A stretch of DNA of 64,000 nt from JBQTHD01 sp052390275 (GTDB lineage: Bacteria > Actinomycetota > Acidimicrobiia > Acidimicrobiales > AC-14), in contig JBQTHD010000004.1 of NCBI GenBank assembly GCA_052390275.1, positions 1 through 64,000 on the forward strand, given 5' to 3'. The stretch's first letter is position 1. The number at the start of each line of letters is the position of its first letter. The notes beneath the pieces are model-generated. The model ran no database searches. It was not told the origin of the DNA and saw only the letters and a program-made list of their open reading frames with translations. A program made the translations under genes and the position numbers. This document shows, piece by piece, positions 42,201-54,993 of the stretch.

Positions 42201-42859
42201 ACGGGGCCCGATGGGACGAAGAATCTGGGCGGCACCCCACCATTCGCCAGCTTCTGGAGAGGCTGAACCCGGACTCCGCCGATGGTTCCTCCCGACTCAT
42301 CGGTACCGACGGCAAGGCCAGTCTCTTCAACGGGCGTACCGGTGAGCCCTACGACGAGTCGGTGACGGTCGGTTACGTCTACATCCTGAAACTGCTCCAC
42401 CTGGTCGACGACAAGATCCATGCCCGGTCCACCGGGCCGTACTCCATGATCACCCAGCAGCCGCTCGGCGGTAAGGCGCAGTTCGGTGGCCAACGGTTCG
42501 GGGAGATGGAGGTCTGGGCACTGGAGGCCTACGGCGCCGCCTATGCGCTCCAGGAGCTACTGACCATCAAGTCCGACGATGTAGTCGGTCGGGTGAAGGT
42601 CTATGAGGCCATCGTCAAGGGGGAGAACATTCCCGAACCGGGGATTCCTGAAAGCTTCAAGGTGCTCATCAAGGAAATGCAGAGCCTGTGTCTCAATGTC
42701 GAGGTGCTGTCGACCACCGGCGAGCAGATCGAGATGCGAGAACTGGATGAGGACTTGTTCCGTGCCACCGAGGAACTCGGCATCGACATCAGTCGGCCCG
42801 AGCGGGGATCAGACGAAGAGGACGCCCGCCGGGCGGCCGAGCGAGAAGGGCGGTTCTAG
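39278..42859 (+). CDS. rpoB: RNA polymerase subunit beta
   Basis: The catalytic beta subunit has 1193 residues from GTG 39278. I choose it over GTG 39269 because AAGGAG (39264-39269) sits 8 nt upstream of it. The rifampicin-pocket region is intact ([44 protein letters not shown]), with the usual Ser, Gln, Asp, His and Ser positions, so nothing predicts resistance. Further motifs are [24 protein letters not shown] and the C-terminal [20 protein letters not shown]. The rpoC ATG follows the stop directly. Confidence 0.98.
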   Translation: [1193 protein letters not shown]

Positions 42860-47065
<4,206 letters not shown>

Positions 47066-47076
47066 TATCGCCACCT

Positions 47077-47445
47077 GTGCCCACCATTGCCCAGCTGGTC
47101 CGTAAGGGCCGCGCCACCAAGATCACCAAGACCAAGACACCCGCTCTGAGGGGGGCACCCCAGCGTCGTGGCGTCTGTACCCGCGTCTACACCCACACGC
47201 CCAAGAAGCCCAACTCAGCGCTTCGTAAGGTGGCCCGGGTCCGTCTGGCTCACGGTCAAGAAGTCACCGCTTATATCCCGGGAGTGGGCCACAACCTGCA
47301 GGAGCACTCCATCGTCTTGGTGAGAGGCGGCCGGGTGAAGGATCTGCCCGGAGTGCGTTACAAGATCATCCGAGGTGTTCTCGACGCCTCGGGCGTGCGT
47401 GACCGTAAGCAGGGCCGCAGCCGATACGGCGCGAAGAAGGGTTGA
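47077..47445 (+). CDS. rpsL: 30S ribosomal protein S12
   Basis: S12 (122 residues) lines the decoding centre. The start is GTG 47077, giving MPTIAQLVRKGR. An open frame continues upstream to 46471 only as a shadow of rpoC. The streptomycin-site regions are wild type in appearance (THTPKKPNSALRKVARVRL and VRGGRVKDLPGVRYKIIRG). The interval to rpoC is 11 bp with no Shine-Dalgarno, consistent with leaderless initiation. Confidence 0.96.
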   Translation: MPTIAQLVRKGRATKITKTKTPALRGAPQRRGVCTRVYTHTPKKPNSALRKVARVRLAHGQEVTAYIPGVGHNLQEHSIVLVRGGRVKDLPGVRYKIIRGVLDASGVRDRKQGRSRYGAKKG

Positions 47446-47449
47446 GCGA

Positions 47450-47920
47450 ATGCCCCGTAAAGGACCCCCGCCCCGGCGCGAACTCGTACCGGACCCCGTC
47501 TACCGAACGGTGCTGGTCACCCAGTTCGTGAACAAGATCCTTCTCCAGGGAAAGCGTTCCCTGGCTGAGCGCACTGTCTACGGCGCCATGGAGATCATCC
47601 GGGACAAGACCGGCTCCGAGCCCACCGCGACCCTGAAGCGGGCCATGGACAATGTCAAACCGGCCCTGGAGGTCAAGAGTCGCCGGGTTGGGGGGGCCAC
47701 CTACCAGGTCCCCGTGGAGGTGCGGCCCCGTCGGGCAACCACCCTCGCCATCCGTTGGCTGGTCGGCTACGCCCGCCAGCGCAGGGAGCGGACCATGACC
47801 GAGCGCCTGGCGAACGAACTGATGGATGCGGCCAACGGTGTCGGAGCAGCGGTAAAGCGCCGGGAGGACATGCACAAGATGGCTGAGTCCAACCGCGCCT
47901 TCGCCCACTACCGGTGGTGA
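47450..47920 (+). CDS. rpsG: 30S ribosomal protein S7
   Basis: S7 (156 residues) nucleates the 30S head. It starts at ATG 47450 (MPRKGPPPRRELVPDPVY), 5 bp after the rpsL stop. An upstream in-frame start at 47375 would be antisense to nothing useful and overlaps rpsL. Typical elements are VTQFVNKILLQGKRSLAERTVYGAM and MTERLANELMDAANGVGAAVKRREDMHKMAESNRAFAHYRW. Confidence 0.97.
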   Translation: MPRKGPPPRRELVPDPVYRTVLVTQFVNKILLQGKRSLAERTVYGAMEIIRDKTGSEPTATLKRAMDNVKPALEVKSRRVGGATYQVPVEVRPRRATTLAIRWLVGYARQRRERTMTERLANELMDAANGVGAAVKRREDMHKMAESNRAFAHYRW

Positions 47921-48069
47921 TCACCGAACTCGAGATTCTGCCCACGGCGGCCAACACCACCTAGGCCGTTCGCGACCTTCGGCCAACGACGTCCGCACCA
48001 GATCTGCGAATGGGTGCCTGCACACCCTGGTGAATGGCCACCGAGTGTCGGCGCTTTTAGCCGGACGTT

Positions 48070-48122
48070 GTGTATCAACCGGACCGGGTGCATCAACCGG
48101 GCGGGGTGTATCAAGACGAACC
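48070..48122. repeat. 18-bp tandem repeat before fusA
   Basis: GTGTATCAACCGGACCGG (48070-48087), GTGCATCAACCGGGCGGG (48088-48105) and a partial third copy (48106-48122) lie in the 242-bp gap between rpsG and fusA. The rest of that gap shows no gene. Confidence 0.8.
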
Positions 48123-48162
48123 ACCATCCAGCTGACAACGCGGACGAGAGAGCGCAATTCAC

Positions 48163-50259
48163 ATGGCTGATGCCCCGGCAACCCGACAAGTGTCCCTGGC
48201 CAAGACCCGCAACATCGGGATCATGGCCCACATCGACGCAGGCAAGACCACCACCACCGAGCGGATCCTGTACTACACCGGTCGCACTTACAAGATCGGC
48301 GAGGTGCATGAAGGCGCGGCGGTCATGGACTGGATGGTCCAGGAGCAGGAGCGGGGCATCACCATCACCTCGGCTGCCACCACCTGCCAGTGGCGCGACT
48401 GCTGGATCAACATCATCGACACCCCCGGTCACGTCGACTTCACCGTGGAGGTCGAGCGGTCGCTTCGGGTCCTCGACGGAGCGGTGGCCGTCTTCGACGC
48501 GGTGGCCGGGGTGGAGCCTCAGACCGAGACTGTCTGGCGGCAGGCCAACAAGTACGAGGTCCCCCGCATCTGCTTCATCAACAAGATGGACCGGATCGGG
48601 GCGGACTTCTTCCGGGCAGTGGCCCAGATCGGCGACCGCCTGGATGCCCACGTCGCTGTCATCCACGTGCCCATCGGGGCCGAGTCCGGGTTTCTGGGAA
48701 TGGTCGATCTGTTGTCGATGAAGGCCCTGGTTTGGAGCGACGGCATGGGGGAGGAGTGGAGCACCCAGGAGATCCCCGCCGAACTTGTCGAACTCGCCGA
48801 ACACTGGCGCCACCAACTCGTCGATGTCCTGTCCAACCATGACGACACCATCATGGAGAAGTACCTGGCCGACGAGGAGATCACCGCCGAGGACCTCCGA
48901 TCGGCCCTTCGCTCTGCCACCCTGGCCAGCCACGTGGTGCCGGTGTTGTGCGGGTCGGCCTTCAAGAACAAGGGGGTGCAGGCGTTGCTCGACGCGGTCG
49001 TCGACTATCTGCCCAGCCCGGTCGACCTCCCCCCGGTGACCGGCCGGGACGTCAAGGACACCGTGGACCTGAGCCGCAAACCGGCCGACGACGAGCCCTT
49101 TGCCGCCCTGGCCTTCAAGATCATGGCCGACCCCCACGTCGGGCGCCTCACCTACTTCCGTGTCTATTCCGGTTCCCTGCGCAAAGGGGCGGCCGTGCTC
49201 AACTCCACCAAGGACCGTAAGGAGCGGATCGGTCGAATCCTGCAGATGCACGCCAACCACCGGGAGGACAAGGAGTCCGTATTTGCCGGCGACATCGTGG
49301 CTGCCGTGGGCCTCAAGCAGACGACCACCGGCGACACCCTGTGCGCGCTGGAGAACCCGATCGTTCTGGAGTCGCTCGAGTTTCCCGAACCGGTTATCCA
49401 CGTGGCCATCGAGCCCAAGACCAAGATCGACCAGGAGAAGCTCTCCGACGCCCTCCAACGTCTTTCCGACGAGGACCCCACGTTCCACAAGCACACCGAC
49501 CTCGACACCGGCCAGACGATCATCGCCGGGATGGGCGAGCTTCACCTCGAGGTCCTGGTCGACCGGATGTTGCGGGAGTTCCGGGTGGACGCCAACGTCG
49601 GCAAGCCCCAGGTGGCCTTTCGCGAGACCATCCGCAAGGCGGTGGACAAGGTCGAGGAGCGCTACATCCGCCAGTCCGGCGGCCGGGGCCAGTACGGCCA
49701 CGTCGTCATCAACCTCGAGCCCACTCAGCCGGGAGAGGGGTACGAGTTCATCGACAAGATCGTCGGCGGGATCATTCCCAAGGAGTACATCCCCGCCATC
49801 GATGCAGGCATCCGGGAAGCTCTCAACGGCGGGGTCATGGCCGGTTACCCCATGGTGGACATGAGGGTGACGCTTGTGCACGGCTCGTACCACGACGTGG
49901 ACTCTTCCGAGATGGCCTTCAAGATCGCCGGTTCGCTCGCGGTCAAGAAGGCGGCCCGGCAGGCCTCGCCGGTACTGCTGGAGCCCATCATGGCGGTGGA
50001 GGTGGTCACTCCCGACGACTACATGGGCGATGTCATCGGCGACCTGTCGTCCCGGCGGGGTCGGATGGAGGGGATGACCCAGCGGGGCACGAGCCAGGTG
50101 ATTCGGGCTCAGGTCCCCTTGGCGGAGATGTTCGGTTACGCTACCGACGTTCGGTCGCGCACGCAGGGTCGCGCCACCTACACCATGCAGTTCCACTCCT
50201 ACCAGGAAGTGCCTGAATCGGTCTCGCGCGAGATCGTGGCTCGGGTGCGAGGCGAGTAG
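48163..50259 (+). CDS. fusA: Elongation factor G
   Basis: This 698-residue translocase GTPase has the P-loop AHIDAGKTT (22-30), switch II DTPGHVDF and NKMD, followed by the normal domains II-V (GMGELHLEVLVDRM, RQSGGRGQYGHVVI, FGYATDVRSRTQGRATYTM). The length and motifs fit EF-G1 rather than a recycling or fusidate-resistant EF-G2. The gap before it carries 18-bp repeats. tuf follows after 21 bp. Confidence 0.98.
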   Translation: MADAPATRQVSLAKTRNIGIMAHIDAGKTTTTERILYYTGRTYKIGEVHEGAAVMDWMVQEQERGITITSAATTCQWRDCWINIIDTPGHVDFTVEVERSLRVLDGAVAVFDAVAGVEPQTETVWRQANKYEVPRICFINKMDRIGADFFRAVAQIGDRLDAHVAVIHVPIGAESGFLGMVDLLSMKALVWSDGMGEEWSTQEIPAELVELAEHWRHQLVDVLSNHDDTIMEKYLADEEITAEDLRSALRSATLASHVVPVLCGSAFKNKGVQALLDAVVDYLPSPVDLPPVTGRDVKDTVDLSRKPADDEPFAALAFKIMADPHVGRLTYFRVYSGSLRKGAAVLNSTKDRKERIGRILQMHANHREDKESVFAGDIVAAVGLKQTTTGDTLCALENPIVLESLEFPEPVIHVAIEPKTKIDQEKLSDALQRLSDEDPTFHKHTDLDTGQTIIAGMGELHLEVLVDRMLREFRVDANVGKPQVAFRETIRKAVDKVEERYIRQSGGRGQYGHVVINLEPTQPGEGYEFIDKIVGGIIPKEYIPAIDAGIREALNGGVMAGYPMVDMRVTLVHGSYHDVDSSEMAFKIAGSLAVKKAARQASPVLLEPIMAVEVVTPDDYMGDVIGDLSSRRGRMEGMTQRGTSQVIRAQVPLAEMFGYATDVRSRTQGRATYTMQFHSYQEVPESVSREIVARVRGE

Positions 50260-50280
50260 AAAGAGCGACAGGGGTTCTCT

Positions 50281-51468
50281 ATGTCCAAGCAGAAGTTTGA
50301 GCGAACCAAGCCGCACCTCAACGTGGGGACCATGGGTCACATCGACCATGGCAAAACCACGCTCACCGCGGCTATTACCAAGGTCCTCCACGACAACAAC
50401 CCCACTGTTGCCTTCACTCCTTTCGATCAGATCGATAAGGCGCCGGAAGAGAAGGCCCGGGGCATCACAATCTCCATTGCCCACGTGGAGTACGAAACCA
50501 ACAACCGTCACTACGCCCACGTGGACATGCCCGGGCACGCCGACTACATCAAGAACATGATCACCGGGGCCGCTCAGGTGGACGGTGCCGTGCTGGTGGT
50601 CTCAGCGGCCGATGGCCCCATGCCCCAGACCCGTGAGCACGTTCTGTTGGCCCGCCAGGTGGGGGTGCCCTACATCGTCGTCGCCCTCAACAAGGCTGAC
50701 GCGGTGGACGACCCCGAACTCCTTGATCTGGTGGAACTCGAAGTTCGGGAACTGCTCTCCGCCTACGAGTTCCCCGGCGACGACACGCCGGTCGTGCGGG
50801 TCTCGGCCCTCAAGGCTCTCGAGGGCGACGCTCAGTGGGCCGAAAGCATCAACGAACTGATGGCCGCCGTGGACTCCTATATCCCCGAGCCTGAGCGCGA
50901 CATCGACAAGCCCTTCCTCATGCCCATCGAGGACGTGTTCACCATTACCGGCCGGGGAACCGTGGTCACCGGCAAGGTGGAGCAGGGGATCGTCAAGACT
51001 GGCGACCAGGTCCAGATCGTGGGCCTCGGGTCCACTCAGGTCACCACCTGCACCGGGGTCGAGATGTTCCGCAAGCTGCTCGACGAAGGCCGGGCCGGAG
51101 ACAACATCGGGGCGCTGCTCCGGGGAACCAAGAAGGAGGAAGTGCAGCGGGGCCAGGTCCTCTGCAAGCCCAACTCCATCACCCCGCACACCCACTTCGA
51201 GGCGCAGGTCTACGTCCTGACCAAGGAGGAGGGTGGTCGTCACAGCCCCTTCTTCAACAACTACCGGCCTCAGTTCTACTTCCGCACCACCGATGTGACC
51301 GGATCGATCACCCTGCCGGAAGGCACCGAAATGGTCATGCCCGGCGACAACATCGCAATGACGGTGGAACTGATCTCCTCCATCGCCATGGATGAGGGTC
51401 TGCGTTTTGCCATCCGGGAAGGTGGCCGAACCGTGGGCGCCGGCCGCGTCACGAAGATTTTGAAGTAA
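50281..51468 (+). CDS. tuf: Elongation factor Tu
   Basis: EF-Tu (395 residues) delivers aminoacyl-tRNA. Signatures are GHIDHGKTT (19-27), DMPGHADYIKNMITGAAQVD, NKAD and the C-terminal barrel ending GGRTVGAGRVTKILK. The threonine of switch I (EKARGITI) is kept. It is the only tuf in the window and ends the str operon. rpsJ starts 7 bp later. Confidence 0.98.
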   Translation: MSKQKFERTKPHLNVGTMGHIDHGKTTLTAAITKVLHDNNPTVAFTPFDQIDKAPEEKARGITISIAHVEYETNNRHYAHVDMPGHADYIKNMITGAAQVDGAVLVVSAADGPMPQTREHVLLARQVGVPYIVVALNKADAVDDPELLDLVELEVRELLSAYEFPGDDTPVVRVSALKALEGDAQWAESINELMAAVDSYIPEPERDIDKPFLMPIEDVFTITGRGTVVTGKVEQGIVKTGDQVQIVGLGSTQVTTCTGVEMFRKLLDEGRAGDNIGALLRGTKKEEVQRGQVLCKPNSITPHTHFEAQVYVLTKEEGGRHSPFFNNYRPQFYFRTTDVTGSITLPEGTEMVMPGDNIAMTVELISSIAMDEGLRFAIREGGRTVGAGRVTKILK

Positions 51469-51475
51469 CGCCGCC

Positions 51476-51790
51476 GTGGCCCAAAAGATTCGGATCCGGC
51501 TCAAGGCCTACGACCACGAGATCGTGGACCAGTCCACCAAGAAGATCGTCGAAACGGTGATCCGCACCCAGGCGAAGGTGCAGGGTCCGGTCCCTCTGCC
51601 CACAGAGAAGCACCGGTACACCGTCATCCGATCCCCCCACAAGGACAAGGACTCGCGGGAGCATTTCGAGATGCGGGTCCATAAGCGCCTCCTCGACATC
51701 CTCGAGCCCACTCCCAAGACCGTGGACTCTCTCCAGCGCCTGGACTTGCCGGCGGGCGTAGATGTGGAGATCAAGATCCAACAGGTGTGA
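51476..51790 (+). CDS. rpsJ: 30S ribosomal protein S10
   Basis: S10 (104 residues) starts with GTG 51476 (MAQKIRIRLKAYDHEIVDQST). The loop VRGPVPLPTEKHRYTVIRSPH-like region (here KVQGPVPLPTEKHRYTVIRSP) and the RLDLPAGVDVEIK end are standard. It follows tuf closely, then a 326-bp gap separates it from rplC. Confidence 0.97.
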   Translation: MAQKIRIRLKAYDHEIVDQSTKKIVETVIRTQAKVQGPVPLPTEKHRYTVIRSPHKDKDSREHFEMRVHKRLLDILEPTPKTVDSLQRLDLPAGVDVEIKIQQV

Positions 51791-51803
51791 CCCGTTGTGG
51801 GTC

Positions 51804-51832
51804 TGGTCATGAGGCTGGGCCGCGTGTAAGCT
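51804..51832 (+). promoter_or_regulatory. Promoter before rplC and S10-operon leader
   Basis: TGGTCA (51804-51809) and TAAGCT (51827-51832) are 17 bp apart. Transcription would begin near 51839, giving a leader of about 280 nt to rplC. Within it, CTCATCT (51849-51855) and AGATGAG (51866-51872) form a perfect 7-bp hairpin at the very start. The gap 51791-52116 holds no gene. A protein-bound leader, as L4 uses in Escherichia coli, is possible here but not shown. Confidence 0.45.
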
Positions 51833-52116
51833 CCGTCGGCTTCTCTGGCTCATCTCAGGGCGGCCAGATGAGAAGTAGTCGTTACCGAAATTGATGTTCC
51901 CGGCCGCCGACTTCGGTACACCGGGACCCTCATCCAAAGCTCCGCCGGAGCTCGCTGCGCAAGTGCAGCCACTCCGTGCGGAGCCTGCGCGTTGCCGCTG
52001 GTTTCCGCAGCCGGTCAAGCCGGCCTCCGGCGGCTCGGAAAGACACATCCGGACCACTATCCGCCTCATCTGGTACCCGAGTCGGCGAACCACACCGAGA
52101 ACAGGACACGTTTGTC

Positions 52117-52770
52117 ATGGCCACCAAATCGATCGTCGGGGAGAAGGTGGGCATGACCCAGCTCTGGGACGACCAGAACCGGGTCATCGCGGTCACCATG
52201 GTCAAGGTGGCCCCTATGCGGGTCGTCCGGGTCAAGCGGGTCGACACCGATGGTTACAACGCCCTTCAGGTCACCTTCGGCTTCATCCGCCCCGGCCGCC
52301 TGAACCTGCCAGAGCGGGGCCACTTCAACCAGGCCGGCGTAGAGCCGGGCCGCCAGATCGTGGAACTCCGCATCGACGACGTCTCGGCATGGGAAGTTGG
52401 GTCCCAACTCGATGCCGGGGTGTTCGCCGAAGGGGACCTGGTCGATGTTCGCGGGGTGAGCAAGGGCAAGGGCTTTACCGGGGTGATGAAGCGCCACAAC
52501 TTCAAGGGCCTGCCCGCCTCCCACGGCGCCCACGGAACTCACCGGACCCCTGGCTCCATCGGAGCCTGCGCCACCCCGGCTCGGGTGTTCAAGGGGACCA
52601 GGATGGCCGGACACTCCGGCCACCAGCAGGTGACGACTCTGAACCTGCGGGTGGTCAAGGCCGACGCTGAACGAGAACTTCTCCTGATCAAGGGGGCAGT
52701 GCCCGGACCCCGGGGCGGTCTGGTGGTCGTTCGCGACGCGGTGCGGACCACGGCGGGGCAATCCAAGTGA
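52117..52770 (+). CDS. rplC: 50S ribosomal protein L3
   Basis: L3 (217 residues) starts at ATG 52117 (MATKSIVGEKVGMTQLWDD). The in-frame extension upstream to 51976 falls in the leader and has no family match. The finger that reaches the peptidyl-transferase centre is present (GFTGVMKRHNFKGLPASHGAHGTHRTPGSIG). The stop overlaps the rplD GTG. Confidence 0.96.
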   Translation: MATKSIVGEKVGMTQLWDDQNRVIAVTMVKVAPMRVVRVKRVDTDGYNALQVTFGFIRPGRLNLPERGHFNQAGVEPGRQIVELRIDDVSAWEVGSQLDAGVFAEGDLVDVRGVSKGKGFTGVMKRHNFKGLPASHGAHGTHRTPGSIGACATPARVFKGTRMAGHSGHQQVTTLNLRVVKADAERELLLIKGAVPGPRGGLVVVRDAVRTTAGQSK

Positions 52771-53483
52771 AGCCGGCAAGCACAGGCCCCGGACCGGACC
52801 TGGTGGCTCGGGCCGTGCCGGTCATGACTCCCCACGGCACCAAAGGGGCCATGATCGATCTGGACCCCGTCCACTTCGGGGTGGCGCCGCACATGGCGGT
52901 CATGCACCAGGTCGTGACCGCCCAGTTGGCGGCGGCTCGTTCCGGAACGCAAAGCACCAAGACCCGCGCAGAGGTGCGCGGCGGCGGTCGCAAGCCCTGG
53001 CGCCAGAAGGGTTCGGGCAAGGCTCGCCAGGGTTCGTCGAGGGCACCGCACTGGGTGGGCGGCGGCGTGGCACTGGGCCCCAAGCCCCGCAGCTACCGCC
53101 AGCGCACCCCCAAGAAGATGGTTTCGCTGGCTCTTCGATCTGCCCTTTCCGATCGGGCGTCACTGGACCGGGTCGTGGTGGTCGAGGGGTGGACGTTCGA
53201 TCCGCCCAAGACCAAGGCGGCCCAGGCGGCCTTGTCCGCCCTTGGAGTCACAGGTCGGGCGTTGATCGTCCTGGCCGATAGCGACGAGCATGCCTGGCTG
53301 GCGTTTCGCAACCTGGCGTCGGTCCACCTCATCACCCCGGGCGAACTCAACGCCTACGACGTCCTGTGCAGCGACTGGGTCGTCTTTACTCGGGCGGCTC
53401 TGCCGACCTCGGTGGTGGAAACCCCCGCCGCAGAGCCGCCCGGGGGCTCTCCCGATACCGGATCACAGGAAGGTGACCGATGA
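52767..53483 (+). CDS. rplD: 50S ribosomal protein L4
   Basis: L4 (238 residues) has the extended tunnel loop TKTRAEVRGGGRKPWRQKGSGKARQGSSRAPHWVGGG (about 68-104), with the macrolide-contact region unaltered in appearance. The C-terminal 25 residues are a Pro/Glu/Gly-rich tail past the normal end. GTG 52767 overlaps the rplC stop. Confidence 0.96.
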   Translation: MKPASTGPGPDLVARAVPVMTPHGTKGAMIDLDPVHFGVAPHMAVMHQVVTAQLAAARSGTQSTKTRAEVRGGGRKPWRQKGSGKARQGSSRAPHWVGGGVALGPKPRSYRQRTPKKMVSLALRSALSDRASLDRVVVVEGWTFDPPKTKAAQAALSALGVTGRALIVLADSDEHAWLAFRNLASVHLITPGELNAYDVLCSDWVVFTRAALPTSVVETPAAEPPGGSPDTGSQEGDR

Positions 53484-53770
53484 AGGACCCCCGGCAGGTG
53501 ATCCTGCGCCCGGTGGTGAGCGAAAAGTCCTACGGCCTGTCCAACCACGGCGTCTACACCTTTGTGGTTCACCCCGATGCCAGCAAGATCGAGGTGCGCC
53601 AAGCGGTGGAGGCCATCTTCGACGTGGCCGTGGTCAAGGTGAACACGCTCAACCGCAAGGGCAAGCGCAAGCGGATGCGGCGTTCGGCCACATTCGGGAG
53701 CCGCCCGGACACCAAGCGGGCCGTGGTCACCCTGGCTCCCGGTGGGCGCATCGACTTGTTCGGAAACTGA
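53480..53770 (+). CDS. rplW: 50S ribosomal protein L23
   Basis: L23 (96 residues) sits at the tunnel exit and contacts trigger factor and SRP. Typical parts are ILRPVVSEKSYGL and NTLNRKGKRKRMRR. The ATG overlaps the rplD stop. A 94-bp gap without visible signals precedes rplB. Confidence 0.96.
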   Translation: MKDPRQVILRPVVSEKSYGLSNHGVYTFVVHPDASKIEVRQAVEAIFDVAVVKVNTLNRKGKRKRMRRSATFGSRPDTKRAVVTLAPGGRIDLFGN

Positions 53771-53864
53771 TTGAAACCGGACATGACCACCATCACCAAA
53801 CTCCGCCTCGCCGCGGCCAGCCCCCCGTGGGTCGGTTCGCCGTGGAACGAAAGCATCGGGTGCC

Positions 53865-54701
53865 ATGACGCTGCGTAAGCGAAAGCCGACCTCTGCCGGC
53901 CGGCGGTTCCAGACCGTCTCGGATTTCTCCGAGATCACCACTGACAAGCCGGAGAAATCCCTGCTGGTTCCGTTGTCGAGCAGTGGTGGCCGCAACTCCT
54001 ATGGCCGCAAGACGGCTCGCCACCGGGGAGGCGGACATAAGCGCCAGTACCGCCTGGTCGACTTCAAGCGGGACAAGGACCACATCCCGGCCAAGGTGGC
54101 CACCATCGAGTACGACCCCAATCGCAACGCCCGTATCGCTTTGTTGCACTACGCCGACGGGGAGAAGCGCTACATCCTCGCCCCGGCGAAGGTGGGAGTG
54201 GGCGACGTACTCCAAAGCGGGCAGGGCGCCGACATCCGGCCCGGCAACGCCATGGCCCTGCGCTACATCCCGTTGGGGACCAACGTCCACAACGTCGAAC
54301 TGAAGCCCGGCGCCGGCGGGCGCATGGGCCGCGGAGCAGGAACCAGTATCCAGTTGGTGGCCAAAGAAGGGGCCTTGGCCACCCTGCGCCTGCCCAGCAC
54401 CGAGACGCGCCGGGTTTCCATCGACTGCCGGGCCACCATCGGGGAGGTGGGTAACGCCGAGGCCGAACTGATCTCCATCGGCAAGGCCGGCCGCAACCGC
54501 TGGAAGGGTGTCCGTCCCCAGACTCGGGGAGTGGCCATGAACCCGGTGGACCACCCGCTGGGCGGCGGGGAAGGAAAGACCTCCGGCGGTCGCCATCCGG
54601 TATCTCCCTGGGGTCAGCCCGAGGGCCGGACCCGCAACACCCAGAAGGCCTCTCAGAAACTCATCGTGCGGCGGCGTCGCAGCCGCGGGGCCCGGAGGTA
54701 G
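53865..54701 (+). CDS. rplB: 50S ribosomal protein L2
   Basis: L2 (278 residues) is near the peptidyl-transferase centre. Signatures are SSGGRNSYGRKTARHRGGGHKRQYRLVDFKRDK, AGGRMGRGAGTSIQL and the conserved C-terminal GVAMNPVDHPLGGGEGKTSGGRHPVSPWG with the key histidine. Confidence 0.97.
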   Translation: MTLRKRKPTSAGRRFQTVSDFSEITTDKPEKSLLVPLSSSGGRNSYGRKTARHRGGGHKRQYRLVDFKRDKDHIPAKVATIEYDPNRNARIALLHYADGEKRYILAPAKVGVGDVLQSGQGADIRPGNAMALRYIPLGTNVHNVELKPGAGGRMGRGAGTSIQLVAKEGALATLRLPSTETRRVSIDCRATIGEVGNAEAELISIGKAGRNRWKGVRPQTRGVAMNPVDHPLGGGEGKTSGGRHPVSPWGQPEGRTRNTQKASQKLIVRRRRSRGARR

Positions 54702-54706
54702 CCGAT

Positions 54707-54985
54707 ATGCCCAGAAGCCTGAAGAAGGGCCCTTTCATCGACGCCCATCTGCTGAAGAAGGTTGACGACCTCAACGCCAAAGGCGAGAAACGGGTGATAA
54801 AGACCTGGTCCCGGCGGTCGACGATCATTCCCGACATGGTCGGGCACACCATTGCCGTTCACGACGGCCGCAAGCACGTCCCCGTCTACATCACCGAGTC
54901 CATGGTTGGTCACAAGTTGGGTGAGTTCGCCCTGACCCGGACCTTCCGCTTTCATGCTGGCCAAGAACGGGCCGGGCGGCGGTAG
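54707..54985 (+). CDS. rpsS: 30S ribosomal protein S19
   Basis: S19 (92 residues) forms a heterodimer with S13 in the 30S head. MPRSLKKGPFIDAHLLKKV and TWSRRSTIIPDMVGHTIAVHDGRKHVPVYI are diagnostic. It starts 5 bp after rplB, and rplV follows after 8 bp. Confidence 0.97.
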   Translation: MPRSLKKGPFIDAHLLKKVDDLNAKGEKRVIKTWSRRSTIIPDMVGHTIAVHDGRKHVPVYITESMVGHKLGEFALTRTFRFHAGQERAGRR

Positions 54986-54993
54986 GGGCTGCC

